64,000 bases of DNA from Saprospiraceae bacterium (GTDB taxonomy: Bacteria; Bacteroidota; Bacteroidia; Chitinophagales; Saprospiraceae): positions 84,039 to 148,038 of the forward strand of contig JAKVCV010000015.1 in assembly GCA_022448945.1 (NCBI GenBank). The letters run 5' to 3'. Of this stretch, positions 8,351-18,245 are shown in pieces. The notes beneath the pieces are model-generated. The model was not told the DNA's origin. It saw nothing but the letters and a program-made list of their open reading frames with translations, and searched no databases. The position numbers and the translations under genes were made by a program. Numbering within the stretch: the stretch's first letter is position 1; each line of letters starts with the position of its first letter.

Positions 8351-11329
8351 ATGAAAACAATAATTTACACATTTATAATATTGAGCATTGGTTTAATTTA
8401 TTCGAGTGGCATATACGGCCAAGTTGGCGAAAATAGAATGGATAATGGTGGAGACTATTGGATTTTTGGATTAAATGGCGGTGCAGCTTGGCAAGATAGC
8501 GATGTTAATGCACGTCTTGGAGGAGGCTGGGGCTTTTACCTAGGACATAGCATAAAAAACAAACCAAATGCTTTTTTCTCTACAGATGCAAGGTTACGCT
8601 ACCTAAATTCTACTACCTTTGGGCAAAATGCAACAGATAATAGATTTGGAAATGCTGACCTTGGAGACACCCTTGGTTACAATCTTGATACCGTAAATTT
8701 TGCACACAACCATAAAACAGAATTTCATGATCTATCGGTAGAAATGAGGGTTAATTTTGAAGAATTACGTCGTAAACAAAGAATCATGTTGTCCTTATAT
8801 GGTGGTCTTGGTTTAGGGATTTATGGCACTAAATTCGATCAATTAGATAAATTTAAAGAAAAATACAACTATGAAAATATCAATTTTACTCGCTCTGATA
8901 ATGCTATAAAAGGTGATATTATTGAGATGAGAGATGGTGACTATGAAACCAATGCATATTCTGAAGCTGATGGTGGCAATGATTTCAAAGTAGCATTTAT
9001 GCCCTCTATTGGAGCAGAACTAGGGTACTGGTTTACACCTAACTTTGCATTAGGCATTGGACATCGCACAACTTTTACTTTACAAGATAATTTTAATGGT
9101 CTTACTGACTTAGGTAAAAAAAACAAAGAATCGATTCACCATTATACATCTTTGATGTTACACTGGAGGATTCCTGACAAAGAAAAAGAAATTGAGTGTC
9201 CTGACATCCAATTTCAACTACCAACTACTAACAACGAAATATACAATACTAGTAATCCTTCTGTTTATGTGTTTGCTAAAATTAATAATGTAAATCAAAG
9301 TCAAATCACATATCTTGTTAACGGTAATGAAAGCAATAATTTTTCATATGATTCAGGTACCGATGAATTTAACAGCAGTGTACAACTTCTTGAAGGAGAA
9401 AACACTATTGTTATTCAAGCCACCAATAAATGTGGCACTGATGGGCAAAACATTACAGTAATTTATACACCGAACGACCCTAATGTTGAACAACCACCTA
9501 TTGTAACCATTACAAATCCGGTAAACAATCCCCTTACAACTACAGAATCAACTATAAATTTAGCTGCACAAATACTGTATATACAAGGAAGAAACAATGT
9601 GATTTTCAAACATAATGGCATAATTCTTCATGCTTTCAGCTATTCTGGAAACACATTTCAGGCCTTGAATATAGTATTAACTGAAGGACAAAACACATTT
9701 ACAATTCAAGGGATAAACGAGGATGGCAGTGATATTAAAACTATAATTATAAATTATGAAAAAAACGTGCCTGACCCTCTTCCTGTGGTAAACATCACAT
9801 CACCATTAACAAGTCCGTATACTGTTAATACAACTTCTGTATCTGTATCAGCAACAATCCTGAATGTTGAATCAAGGAACAATATAAGCTTTAGTATAAA
9901 TGGTAAACCTTCTGGGAATTTTTCTTTTTCAGGAACATCTTTCAACGCAAATAATATTTTGCTGGACGATGGAGCAAATACGATTGTAATTACAGGAATG
10001 AATACAGCTGGGCAAGACAGCAAATCTACTATAATTATTTACAAGGAAGTCGTACTGGAACAACCACCAGTGGTTACCATTACCACTCCTATCCAAAATC
10101 CATATACGACACAATCTTCGTCGATTAATATTAGTGCATCAATATTAAATGTAGCTTCAAAAAATGATATTGTTTTTACAGTTAATGGACAGCCTAATAA
10201 TAATTTTTATTTCTCTGGATCTAGTTTTTACATAAACAACTTAAATTTAATTACTGGAAACAACACTCTTGTTATTACAGGAACCAATACTTCAGGAAGT
10301 GCTAATGCATCTACAATAATTATATACAGACCAATAATAGAATTAGAACCAACTGTAATTATTACTTCCCCAAGTAACAATTTTGCAACATTTAGTAAAA
10401 AAATAGATGTAACGGCAACAATTCAAAATGTTAACACTATAAACGGAGTTACTTTTAAAGTAAATGGACAAATAAATACGAATTTCAGCTTTAATGGAAA
10501 CTCCTTTGTCGCAAATAATATTGTCTTAAACTATGGAAATAATACTTTCGAAATTATTGGGAGTAATTCTACTGGTCAAGCTTCAAAAGCAATTAATGTT
10601 ATTTTCAAAAAAGAAGTTGTAATTCCAAAACCAACGCTTGAAATTACGGCACCATCGAATAATTCAAATACTAGCATTAAAACAACAACAATTACTGCCA
10701 CTATAGAGCATGTGAAGTTCAAAAGTGGTATTACGTTTAAAATAAATGGAATAATCAATAGTACTTTTATATTAAGTGGGAATGCATTTATTGCTAATAA
10801 TGTTAAGTTAAATCACGGGAAAAACACTTTTGAGATTACAGCTAAAAACAGCTCCGGACAAGTTACTAAATCGATAATGGTAACTTATAAAAAACCCGTT
10901 ATTGTACAGAAACCAACAGTTATAATCAACAATCCCAATCAAAATCCATTCCTTTGTTATACAGAAAAAATAACAATTGAAGCTACAATAACCAACATAA
11001 CAAAGAAAAGTGATATTGATTTTGAAGTGAATGGTCAAAAACTCAATAACTTTAATTTAAATGGAACTACATTTGAAGCTGAAAATATAGTTATGAATAT
11101 TGGGAACAATACAATATCAATAACGGCAACCAATAGCGCTGGGCAAGATTCAAAATCAACGCTAGTTATTTCTAGGTATAGTCCTCCTCCTACTCCAAAA
11201 GAAGAAGAAGAAGAAGAGGAAATAGATAAAAAAATGGATAAAAAAACTATAAAAGAAAAGAATAAGGAAACCTCACAAAATAAAAAAGGGGAAAATAAAT
11301 CTAACCAAAAGGCTAAAAAACCGAATTAA
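8351..11329 (+). CDS. Large surface protein: barrel-like N-terminal domain plus seven Ig-like repeats
   Basis: 992 residues. A signal peptide ends near I-Y-G-Q (residue 24). Residues about 30-275 look like an outer-membrane beta-barrel: alternating aromatic strands, Y-G-G-L-G-L-G-I-Y-G and P-S-I-G-A-E-L-G-Y-W-F. Residues about 280-942 are seven tandem repeats of about 94 residues, each with a V-x-I-T-x-P start, an F-x-x-N-G strand, a G-x-N-T-hydrophobic turn and an N-x-x-G-Q-x-x-K ending. They resemble bacterial Ig-like or glucodextranase-B-type domains. The tail has three prolines, seven glutamates and a lysine-rich stretch, with no T9SS sorting domain. The family is unknown; a role in surface binding or envelope structure is inferred. 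A strong terminator follows. Confidence 0.75.
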   Translation: MKTIIYTFIILSIGLIYSSGIYGQVGENRMDNGGDYWIFGLNGGAAWQDSDVNARLGGGWGFYLGHSIKNKPNAFFSTDARLRYLNSTTFGQNATDNRFGNADLGDTLGYNLDTVNFAHNHKTEFHDLSVEMRVNFEELRRKQRIMLSLYGGLGLGIYGTKFDQLDKFKEKYNYENINFTRSDNAIKGDIIEMRDGDYETNAYSEADGGNDFKVAFMPSIGAELGYWFTPNFALGIGHRTTFTLQDNFNGLTDLGKKNKESIHHYTSLMLHWRIPDKEKEIECPDIQFQLPTTNNEIYNTSNPSVYVFAKINNVNQSQITYLVNGNESNNFSYDSGTDEFNSSVQLLEGENTIVIQATNKCGTDGQNITVIYTPNDPNVEQPPIVTITNPVNNPLTTTESTINLAAQILYIQGRNNVIFKHNGIILHAFSYSGNTFQALNIVLTEGQNTFTIQGINEDGSDIKTIIINYEKNVPDPLPVVNITSPLTSPYTVNTTSVSVSATILNVESRNNISFSINGKPSGNFSFSGTSFNANNILLDDGANTIVITGMNTAGQDSKSTIIIYKEVVLEQPPVVTITTPIQNPYTTQSSSINISASILNVASKNDIVFTVNGQPNNNFYFSGSSFYINNLNLITGNNTLVITGTNTSGSANASTIIIYRPIIELEPTVIITSPSNNFATFSKKIDVTATIQNVNTINGVTFKVNGQINTNFSFNGNSFVANNIVLNYGNNTFEIIGSNSTGQASKAINVIFKKEVVIPKPTLEITAPSNNSNTSIKTTTITATIEHVKFKSGITFKINGIINSTFILSGNAFIANNVKLNHGKNTFEITAKNSSGQVTKSIMVTYKKPVIVQKPTVIINNPNQNPFLCYTEKITIEATITNITKKSDIDFEVNGQKLNNFNLNGTTFEAENIVMNIGNNTISITATNSAGQDSKSTLVISRYSPPPTPKEEEEEEEIDKKMDKKTIKEKNKETSQNKKGENKSNQKAKKPN
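9190..11175 (+). repeat. Seven tandem Ig-like domain repeats (about 285 bp each)
   Basis: The repeats are clear at protein level and diverged at DNA level. The most alike are the third, fourth and seventh, which share N-T-A-G-Q-D-S-K-S-T or close variants. The first is the most diverged and keeps two cysteines (IEC and KCG). The pattern suggests old internal duplication. Confidence 0.8.
11201..11221 (+). repeat. GAA trinucleotide run encoding poly-glutamate
   Basis: Five GAA units, then GAG and GAA, encode seven consecutive glutamates in the C-terminal tail of the Ig-repeat protein. A CCTCCTCCT run just upstream encodes prolines. Confidence 0.8.
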
Positions 11330-11345
11330 CAAAAATCATTATGAT

Positions 11346-11396
11346 ATACCCCCCCAACTGTTTATTAAAAGTTAGGTGGGGGTATTTCTTTTTTGA
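11346..11396 (+). terminator. Terminator of the Ig-repeat gene
   Basis: ATACCCCCCCAAC pairs with GTTAGGTGGGGGTAT (two unpaired bases) across a loop of about 13 bases, followed by TTCTTTTTT. It is by far the most GC-rich hairpin of the region. Confidence 0.85.
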
Positions 11397-11530
11397 TATT
11401 TGTTGAATCTTCAGTGAAAATAGAATATTGTTGTATACATTAATTTCTACTCATTTTAACATATATATTTAATTTTACTAAAATACATTTTATACTCCAA
11501 AAAAATTCTGCTTGAGTTCTTGATTTTAAA

Positions 11531-12778
11531 TTATCTTTTAGATTCTACCCAAAAGATCAGGCACATACTGATTGAACCAAAAACAAGAAAACCAATAACA
11601 AGTGGGAATACTGTTCCATTATATTGCATACTTATTAGGGTGCCAAAAGATACAGAAATAAAAGTAGAAATAGCACCAATAATAGCAGATCCAATACCAG
11701 CTATATGGCCCAACGGTTGCATTGCAAGACTATTTAAATTACCAAACAATATACCGATACAAAAAATAGTCATTACTAAATATAACATTGTCATCCATAA
11801 GGAAACATCTCCGCTTATCTGAGAGGTTATAATTAAAAAAAATAATGCTATTAAAACTAAGGTAAAAACAGCTGATTTAATCATTTTCTGCATACCATAA
11901 ATAATTACCATTTTCCCATTAAAAAATGAAGCAACACCTACAGTTAGGGCAATAAATGCAAAATAAAGGGGGAATTGCTTTCCTAAATTATACTGCACCT
12001 GAAATATTTGTTGGGAAGAATTCAAAAAAGCAATAAACGGGCTGGAAATAAATCCTGCAGTTAACATATATGTCATTGCAATACGATTATGGAATATCTC
12101 AGAAACTGCCTTAAAAATTCTATTAAATGAGAACGGAACTCTCTTATCTTTTGGCAAGGTTTCATGCATCCTCAATGAAAACCATAACAATATAAGTATC
12201 GCCATTAGGATAAATGAAATAAAAATAGTTTTCCAATTCGAAATCAATAAAATTAACTGGCCTAAACTAGGTGCAATAATAGGAACAAAAATAAAAATCA
12301 TCATGACAAAAGACATAACTCTTGCCATTTCTCTACCCTCAAACTGGTCACGGATCATAGCAAGACTTACTGTTCGTGGACTTGCAAGACCAAATCCCTG
12401 TATTACCCGACCTGTTAACATTAAAACTAAACTGGTAGAACAAATTGAGATAACTGAACCAATAAGAAAAACAATCAGGCCCCAGTAAAGTGGCAATTTC
12501 CTTCCTTTACTATCAGACAAGGGACCATAAAATAGTTGGCCAATTGCCAAACCAAAAAAAAGTGAAGAAATAATTAATTGATTATCATTGGCATTTTTCA
12601 CTCCTAGGTCTGTACCTATAATTGATAATGCTGGCAACATTGCATCAATAGCCAGTGCCGTCAATGACATCATCATTGCCATTAATACAATAAATTCTCC
12701 AAACCTGATATTAACTTTTTGAAAGGTCATATTTTGTGGACTTATAACCTCCTTTTTTTTGTCTGATTTTATATCCAT
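11531..12778 (-). CDS. MFS drug-resistance transporter, Bcr/CflA family
   Basis: 415 residues with about 12 hydrophobic segments. The MFS motif A appears between helices 2 and 3 (F-Y-G-P-L-S-D-S-K-G-R-K), and the family pattern A-I-D-A-M-L-P-A-L follows helix 1. Motif C-like G-x-x-x-x-P residues occur around V-P-I-I-A-P-S-L-G in helix 5. Bcr/CflA members are proton-coupled exporters of drugs such as bicyclomycin or chloramphenicol; the substrate here cannot be read from sequence. It lies convergent to the Ig-repeat gene, with the terminator between, and no regulator is adjacent. Confidence 0.9.
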   Translation of the reverse strand: MDIKSDKKKEVISPQNMTFQKVNIRFGEFIVLMAMMMSLTALAIDAMLPALSIIGTDLGVKNANDNQLIISSLFFGLAIGQLFYGPLSDSKGRKLPLYWGLIVFLIGSVISICSTSLVLMLTGRVIQGFGLASPRTVSLAMIRDQFEGREMARVMSFVMMIFIFVPIIAPSLGQLILLISNWKTIFISFILMAILILLWFSLRMHETLPKDKRVPFSFNRIFKAVSEIFHNRIAMTYMLTAGFISSPFIAFLNSSQQIFQVQYNLGKQFPLYFAFIALTVGVASFFNGKMVIIYGMQKMIKSAVFTLVLIALFFLIITSQISGDVSLWMTMLYLVMTIFCIGILFGNLNSLAMQPLGHIAGIGSAIIGAISTFISVSFGTLISMQYNGTVFPLVIGFLVFGSISMCLIFWVESKR

Positions 12779-12890
12779 AAGAACAATGACTTAAACTGAT
12801 TCACAAAACTAATTCTTTTTTGAATAATAATTCGACTTCATCAATATTCATTGTATTTTGCATTAAGGTATCAATCTTAAAAACAAAACA

Positions 12891-13595
12891 ATGAAAAAAT
12901 CAAAATATGGTCAGGCTCATTTGTCAGTTATTCCACTAAGAGCAGAACCTAGCCATAAAAGTGAACTAGTTAGTCAATTATTATATAATGAAACCTATAC
13001 AATTATAGAAGAAAATACAGATTGGGCACTAATTATGTGTTTACACGATAATTATCAAGGCTGGTTGGCAAAAAATCAGATCAATTATATAACTAAAGAA
13101 ATTTTTGACACTCCTTTTCAGTATTACAATCCAGAATTAATACTTTGGAATAACAAATTACAACAATACCTATTTATGGGCAGTCCTTTCAATCGACTAC
13201 CTGTAAAACCTAAAAAAAATAAAATTGAAACAGTTTGTCATGCGGCTGAGCAGTATATAAACACTCCATACTTATGGGGTGGTAGAAGTCCACTAGGAAT
13301 AGATTGCTCAGGTTTAATGCAAATTTGTTACAGAATGTGTGGACTGTTATTACCTCGTGATGCGTCAGAACAGGTGCTTATTGGCAATAAAATTGAATGG
13401 GGAGAACATCAGAGAGGAGATCTGGCATTTTTTGAAAATGATAAAAAAGAAGTAACACATGTTGGTCTTGTATGGGATAAAAAATCAGTTTTACATGCAT
13501 CAGGAAATGTTCGTATAGATCAATTAACTTATGAAGGCATATACTTCCAAAACAAACAATCTCATAAACTTATACAACTTCGAAAAGTTATATAA
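12891..13595 (+). CDS. NlpC/P60 peptidase with N-terminal SH3-like domain
   Basis: 234 residues without a signal peptide. An SH3-like region (about 5-70) precedes the NlpC/P60 catalytic domain. The catalytic triad is visible: C139 in G-I-D-C-S-G, H190 in T-H-V-G-L-V, and H202 in L-H-A-S-G. The architecture matches gamma-D-glutamyl-L-diamino acid endopeptidases of the YkfC type, which cleave muropeptides; the lack of a signal suggests cytoplasmic recycling of imported wall peptides. It is a single gene, divergent from the MFS transporter. Confidence 0.9.
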   Translation: MKKSKYGQAHLSVIPLRAEPSHKSELVSQLLYNETYTIIEENTDWALIMCLHDNYQGWLAKNQINYITKEIFDTPFQYYNPELILWNNKLQQYLFMGSPFNRLPVKPKKNKIETVCHAAEQYINTPYLWGGRSPLGIDCSGLMQICYRMCGLLLPRDASEQVLIGNKIEWGEHQRGDLAFFENDKKEVTHVGLVWDKKSVLHASGNVRIDQLTYEGIYFQNKQSHKLIQLRKVI

Positions 13596-13680
13596 TTGCT
13601 CTGTTTTTTTGTTCTATATAAAAGACAAAACATAACAGTATTTTTTCTATAAAAAGTTTTTTATTTAAATCAATAGTCTG

Positions 13681-13688
13681 TATATTTG
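13681..13688 (+). promoter_or_regulatory. -7 element of the tRNA-Leu promoter
   Basis: TATATTTG (TAnnTTTG) ends 13 bases before the tRNA. A TTTT tract, rather than TTTG, sits at about the -33 position. Confidence 0.65.
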
Positions 13689-13701
13689 CACCGCAATTAA
13701 C

Positions 13702-13786
13702 GCGGGTGTGGTGAAATTGGTAGACACGCTAGACTTAGGATCTAGTGCCGCAAGGTGTGTGGGTTCGAGTCCCTCCACCCGCACCA
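13702..13786 (+). tRNA. tRNA-Leu, anticodon UAG
   Basis: 85 bases including an encoded CCA. The acceptor arms are GCGGGTG and CACCCGC. The anticodon loop is CTTAGGA, giving anticodon TAG, which reads CUA and probably other CUN codons. The T-loop GGTTCGAGTCC is canonical, and the long variable arm (TGCCGCAAGGTGTG) marks a class II tRNA. This is a single tRNA gene, with its own promoter element and terminator. Confidence 0.97.
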
Positions 13787-13803
13787 AACAAGTATACTCA
13801 TTC

Positions 13804-13862
13804 AAGTGCAAGTTGCCGAATCGCTTTTTTAAACCTTGATTCACAACTTGCACTTTATTTTT
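13804..13862 (+). terminator. Terminator of tRNA-Leu
   Basis: AAGTGCAAGTTG (13804-13815) pairs perfectly with CAACTTGCACTT (13844-13855). An inner GAATC/GATTC pair extends the stem, and a TTATTTTTT tract follows. Confidence 0.85.
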
Positions 13863-13887
13863 TAAGTAATGAAATTAAAAATAGGTT

Positions 13888-15318
13888 ATGCCGAATATAA
13901 CACATGAAAACCTTGATGCGCTCAATGCAGTCGTAACAATTGAACTTTCTCAAAACGATTACCTTCCAAAAGTCAACAAAAAACTAAAAGAATATCGCCA
14001 AAAAGCTCAAATAAAAGGGTTTCGCCCAGGAAAAGTTCCAATGGGAATGATCAAACGCAAATTTGGAAATGCCTTATTGGTTGAAGAAGTAAATGAAGTA
14101 GTAGGTGAAAAAATGAACAACTACTTTAATGAAAATAAAATAAAAGTTTTAGGACAGCCACTAGCAATTGAAGATAATAAAGTTGTTTTAAGCATTAACA
14201 AGCCATCAGATTATACTTTTAAATTCGAATTGGGGATTGCTCCTGAATTTGAACTTAAAGGATTATCAACTGAAAGTGAACTACCTTTTTATGACATAGA
14301 AGTATTGCAAGAAGAACTTGAAAAAGAGATCGATAATGTGCGTAGAAAATTCAGCAATGGTTTTATGGAAGGCATAACTGATATCCAGGAAGAAGACATG
14401 CTATCTATCAGCTTACATGAATTAGATGAGAAGTCAGAAATGAAAAAGGAAGGCGTTATTAAAGAAGAAACCTTTTTAGCCTTAAAAGACGTTGTAAACC
14501 CTGAACTCAGAGAAAATTTATTATCTGCAACTATCAACGATACTTTTGATATTAATATTTTCAATATAGAAGATAAAACTGAAGAACACATTCGCAAACA
14601 TATTTTGGGAATAGAAGCAGATAAGGAAATTAATGAGACCTTCCGCCTAACAATTAAAGAGATAAAACGTGTAGCAAAAGCTGAATTGAACGAAGATTTC
14701 TTTAACAAAGTATTTCCTGAACAAGGGGTTTCTACTGTTGATACGTTCAATGAAAAAGTAAAAGAAGAGATTTACAAAAATTACAAGCAAAGTGCTTTAA
14801 ACCATTACACAAACTTAGCATTTGACTTTTTATTAGAAGAAAACCAACTCGATTTACCAGAGGAATTCCTAACTAAATGGCTAAAAAGCTCTCAGGATAA
14901 CCTTTCTAAAGAGTTTTTTGACGGAGAAGAATTTCAAAACTTTCTCAAAAATCTTCGTTGGTCTCTTATAAGAGAAAAAATTGCTGAACAATTTAAAGTA
15001 GAAGTTCAATACAAAGATGTAGAAGACATGACTAGAAACGAAATATTGAGATATTTCAATTATCAAATTCCTGCTTTTGGTGAGATGATGGATGGCATGC
15101 TTGAGAAAGTTCTTTCTGACAAAAACGAAGTTAATCGTCGTTTCGAAATGTTAATGGATCAAAAAGTCCTTGAAAATGCTGCTGAAAATATGGGGAAAGA
15201 TATGATACCTGTTAACAAAGAACAATTTGAAAAAATTGTAAAAGAACATCAGGATAGTAAAAACAAGTTGCATTCAGAAAAAGAGAAAGAGAAAGAAGAT
15301 AATGTTATTGCTGAATAA
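13888..15318 (+). CDS. tig: Trigger factor
   Basis: 476 residues. The ribosome-binding signature G-F-R-P-G-K-V-P occurs near residue 43, in the N-terminal domain that docks on L23. The middle peptidyl-prolyl isomerase region (about 150-245) is diverged, as is usual for Bacteroidota. The C-terminal helical chaperone arms (about 255-450) are followed by a charged Lys/Glu tail. The protein binds nascent chains leaving the ribosome. ClpP/ClpX genes, often found next to tig elsewhere, are absent here. An intrinsic terminator follows. Confidence 0.93.
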   Translation: MPNITHENLDALNAVVTIELSQNDYLPKVNKKLKEYRQKAQIKGFRPGKVPMGMIKRKFGNALLVEEVNEVVGEKMNNYFNENKIKVLGQPLAIEDNKVVLSINKPSDYTFKFELGIAPEFELKGLSTESELPFYDIEVLQEELEKEIDNVRRKFSNGFMEGITDIQEEDMLSISLHELDEKSEMKKEGVIKEETFLALKDVVNPELRENLLSATINDTFDINIFNIEDKTEEHIRKHILGIEADKEINETFRLTIKEIKRVAKAELNEDFFNKVFPEQGVSTVDTFNEKVKEEIYKNYKQSALNHYTNLAFDFLLEENQLDLPEEFLTKWLKSSQDNLSKEFFDGEEFQNFLKNLRWSLIREKIAEQFKVEVQYKDVEDMTRNEILRYFNYQIPAFGEMMDGMLEKVLSDKNEVNRRFEMLMDQKVLENAAENMGKDMIPVNKEQFEKIVKEHQDSKNKLHSEKEKEKEDNVIAE

Positions 15319-15392
15319 TTAGAGATCTACAACTATTAACCTCGTAGATGATAATTTAAAATAGCTTTATATTACAAATAATCTCAACTGCT

Positions 15393-15430
15393 AAAAACTA
15401 TAAGTAAGTTATTACTTATAGTTTTTTTTT
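15393..15430 (+). terminator. Terminator of tig
   Basis: AAAAACTATAAGTAA (15393-15407) and TTACTTATAGTTTTT (15412-15426) form a 15-bp perfect stem around GTTA, followed by more T. Confidence 0.88.
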
Positions 15431-15566
15431 GCAGTTTTCAGATGTTAAAAGAGTATTCTATACTAAATCTCTATTAAATTAGAAGAAATTTAAACCGTAA
15501 TTAATAATTGATATTGATTATATTACGCATCAATTAAAAATTACTTGTTCTAAAAAATAAAAATTT

Positions 15567-17168
15567 ATGGACCAGGACCAATTAAATTTCACAATTACCT
15601 CACTCTTAAAATTCCTAAATTTAGATAAAAATTCATTAAGTTCGAGTGTCCAAAAGTTGGATAATAAAGCACTTTTAGACTTTTTACTAAACAAATTGAA
15701 TTCACTAGAGAGACCCGTGAAAGAATCAGATTCACACAAACTAAAACACGAATCGAATCTTCAAAAAACGAAAATCAAAGAATTACAAAATGAAATCAAA
15801 AATTTAAAAAAAGGAATATTTAGCGTCGGCCAAAATGAAAATACTGTTACAGTTACAGAAGAATTTAAAGATATATTTTGGGAGGCTGGAAAGACAGTTG
15901 CAAAATATTTTAGCAAATTCTCAGCTAACCCTGCAAAAGGTTCGATCGAAATCAATGATGAACGTTATATATTACTAAGAGCTTCATCTCTTTCAGTTGG
16001 ATTTTTAAATATCATGAAAAACCTTTATTCTGACAAAGGAGAAAAAGAAGCTATAAGTATAGGCAATAAATTTCTTTTCGACATCTCTCATGTTCTGGGG
16101 CTAGATGATTCTAAAGAATTTCACTCAAAGATGAATCTAGTAGACCCCATACCTAAACTATCTTCAGGACCTATTCACTTTGCATATACTGGCTGGGCAC
16201 ATGTTGAAATATTACCAGAAAGTAACCCTACTGCCGATGACAACTATTTTTTAAAATACAATCATCATTGTTCATTTGAAGCAGATGCATGGATAAAAGC
16301 AGGAAAAAAATCAGATCATGCAGTGTGTATAATGAATTCAGGTTATTCATCAGGCTGGTGTGAAGAAAGTTTTGGAATACCATTAACTTCAGTGGAAATA
16401 AGTTGCAGAGCAAAAGGAGATAAAAACTGCACTTTTATTATGGCACCTCCACATAAAATTACTGATTATATAAAGACAGAAACTTCTAACACAGATTCTT
16501 CTTTATATGATGTTCCATTGTTTTTTGAACGAAAAAAAGCAGAAGAAAAAATAAAACAATCGTTAAATGAAAAAACAATCCTTTTAAAAGAAATACATCA
16601 TAGAGTTAAAAACAACCTGCAAATAATAACAAGCCTTTTAAAAATTGAACACAGAAAAACAAATAATAAAGAAGTAAAATCTATTCTATTATCCAGTAGA
16701 CAAAGAATTGAAGCCATCGCCTTTATTCATGAAAAACTATATGATTATTCTGATTTATCAAATATTGACATTAATGAATATCTTAAAGAAATTGCCGAAA
16801 ACTTATTATTTTCATCTGACAAAATGGATGTAATTGATTTTAATATTAAATCGAAAATTGATAATCTAAATGCAGATGTTGCCATTAACCTTGGTCTTAT
16901 AACTTCAGAGCTGATTACAAATTCTATAAAACATGGCTTGATAGATAACTCAATAAATTTTAATATAAACATTACATTAAGTATCAAAGACAACTTAATA
17001 TATTATAATTATAAAGACAATGGCCCAGGGCTTTCAGCAGGATTAAACTTTGAAACCCCTTCGAATTTTGGATTTAAATTAATAAAATCTTTAATTAAAA
17101 AACTAAAAGGAACAATTTTAGATAACAACAACAAAGAACCAGGTTTCAATTTAGTATTTTCATTTTAA
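15567..17168 (+). CDS. V4R-domain sensor histidine kinase (HisKA_2 type)
   Basis: 533 residues, soluble. The N-terminal ~60 residues are helical, followed by a coiled coil (about 58-80). A XylR_N/V4R-type ligand domain (about 90-300) is marked by [15 protein letters not shown] and C280/C288 in the [10 protein letters not shown] motif. The kinase core has the H-H-R-V-K-N-N-L-Q box at H344/H345 and the ATPase N-box [10 protein letters not shown], with D-N-G-P-G-L as the G1 box. V4R domains bind small hydrophobic or aromatic molecules. The gene lies 39 bases before a second kinase and heads an operon ending in a LytTR regulator. The ligand is unknown. Confidence 0.85.
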   Translation: MDQDQLNFTITSLLKFLNLDKNSLSSSVQKLDNKALLDFLLNKLNSLERPVKESDSHKLKHESNLQKTKIKELQNEIKNLKKGIFSVGQNENTVTVTEEFKDIFWEAGKTVAKYFSKFSANPAKGSIEINDERYILLRASSLSVGFLNIMKNLYSDKGEKEAISIGNKFLFDISHVLGLDDSKEFHSKMNLVDPIPKLSSGPIHFAYTGWAHVEILPESNPTADDNYFLKYNHHCSFEADAWIKAGKKSDHAVCIMNSGYSSGWCEESFGIPLTSVEISCRAKGDKNCTFIMAPPHKITDYIKTETSNTDSSLYDVPLFFERKKAEEKIKQSLNEKTILLKEIHHRVKNNLQIITSLLKIEHRKTNNKEVKSILLSSRQRIEAIAFIHEKLYDYSDLSNIDINEYLKEIAENLLFSSDKMDVIDFNIKSKIDNLNADVAINLGLITSELITNSIKHGLIDNSINFNINITLSIKDNLIYYNYKDNGPGLSAGLNFETPSNFGFKLIKSLIKKLKGTILDNNNKEPGFNLVFSF

Positions 17169-17207
17169 TAGAATTAAAATTATTTATAAATATCCTAGTC
17201 TCAAACA

Positions 17208-18245
17208 ATGAAAAGGAATGATGCAAATAGAAATCAGATGGTAATTGAAGGTACCAGAATTGGAATCTGGGATTGGAATATCCAAACAGGTGAAACATTT
17301 TTTAATGCTCGTTGGGCAGAAATTATCGGCTATACTATAGAAGAGTTATCGCCTGTAAGTATTGATACTTGGATCAAATATGCACATCCAGATGATTTGA
17401 AAGAATCTAACAAAAGACTAGAAGACCACTTTAACAAAAAAGTAAAATATTATGATTTTCAATCTCGAATGAAACACAAGAACGGTAATTGGATATGGGT
17501 ACATGATAGAGGTAAAGTTTTTGAATGGGATGAGAAAGGAAACCCTTTACGTATGTGTGGTTCTCATATAGATATTACCGAAATCAAACAACTAGAATTA
17601 AACTTAAAAAAATCAAACAATGAAAAAGATGTCCTTTTAAATGAAGTTCACCATAGAGTAAAAAACAATTTGCAATTGATAACAAGTCTTCTGAAAATTG
17701 AACAAAGAAAAACAAAAAATAAAGAAGTAAAATCTGTTTTAATATCAAGCCGCCAAAGAATTGAAGCAATTACATTTATTCATCAGACCCTATACAACAA
17801 TTCTAATCTAGCAAATATAAATACTAAAAAATACCTTTATGACATAGCTGAAAATTTATTTTTCTCTGCAAACACAAAAAATAAAATCCAATTAAATATA
17901 TCTTCAAACCTTAATACGCTTAGCGCTGATGTTGCTATAAATTTAGGACTTATAACTGCAGAATTGATAACAAATTCTATAAAACATGGCTATCAAAATG
18001 ACACCGCTAATTTTTGCATTAACATCAAAATAAGCAAACAAAACAGCTATGTTGATTACTTATATACAGATAATGGACTTGGTTTAAATTCTGAATTAGA
18101 ACTACAAAACTCCTCAAACTTTGGATTTAAATTAATTTCCCACCTTATAAAAAAATTAGATGGAAATCTTATTCCAGTTGATACGGGAAAAAGTAGTTTT
18201 AAAATGTGTTTTAATTTTAAATATATACTAAATGAAAAAAACTGA
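17208..18245 (+). CDS. PAS-domain sensor histidine kinase (HisKA_2 type)
   Basis: 345 residues, soluble. A PAS_3 domain (about 10-125) is recognised by G-I-W-D-W-N, H-P-D-D and W-V-H-D-R-G-K-V, and runs into the usual I-T-E-I-K PAS end. The kinase box is H148/H149 in [11 protein letters not shown], and the ATPase has [10 protein letters not shown] and D-N-G-L-G-L. The kinase core is closely similar to that of the gene just upstream, while the sensor is unrelated, pointing to duplication with a change of sensor. Its 3' end overlaps the response regulator by 14 bases, so the two are coupled. Confidence 0.9.
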   Translation: MKRNDANRNQMVIEGTRIGIWDWNIQTGETFFNARWAEIIGYTIEELSPVSIDTWIKYAHPDDLKESNKRLEDHFNKKVKYYDFQSRMKHKNGNWIWVHDRGKVFEWDEKGNPLRMCGSHIDITEIKQLELNLKKSNNEKDVLLNEVHHRVKNNLQLITSLLKIEQRKTKNKEVKSVLISSRQRIEAITFIHQTLYNNSNLANINTKKYLYDIAENLFFSANTKNKIQLNISSNLNTLSADVAINLGLITAELITNSIKHGYQNDTANFCINIKISKQNSYVDYLYTDNGLGLNSELELQNSSNFGFKLISHLIKKLDGNLIPVDTGKSSFKMCFNFKYILNEKN

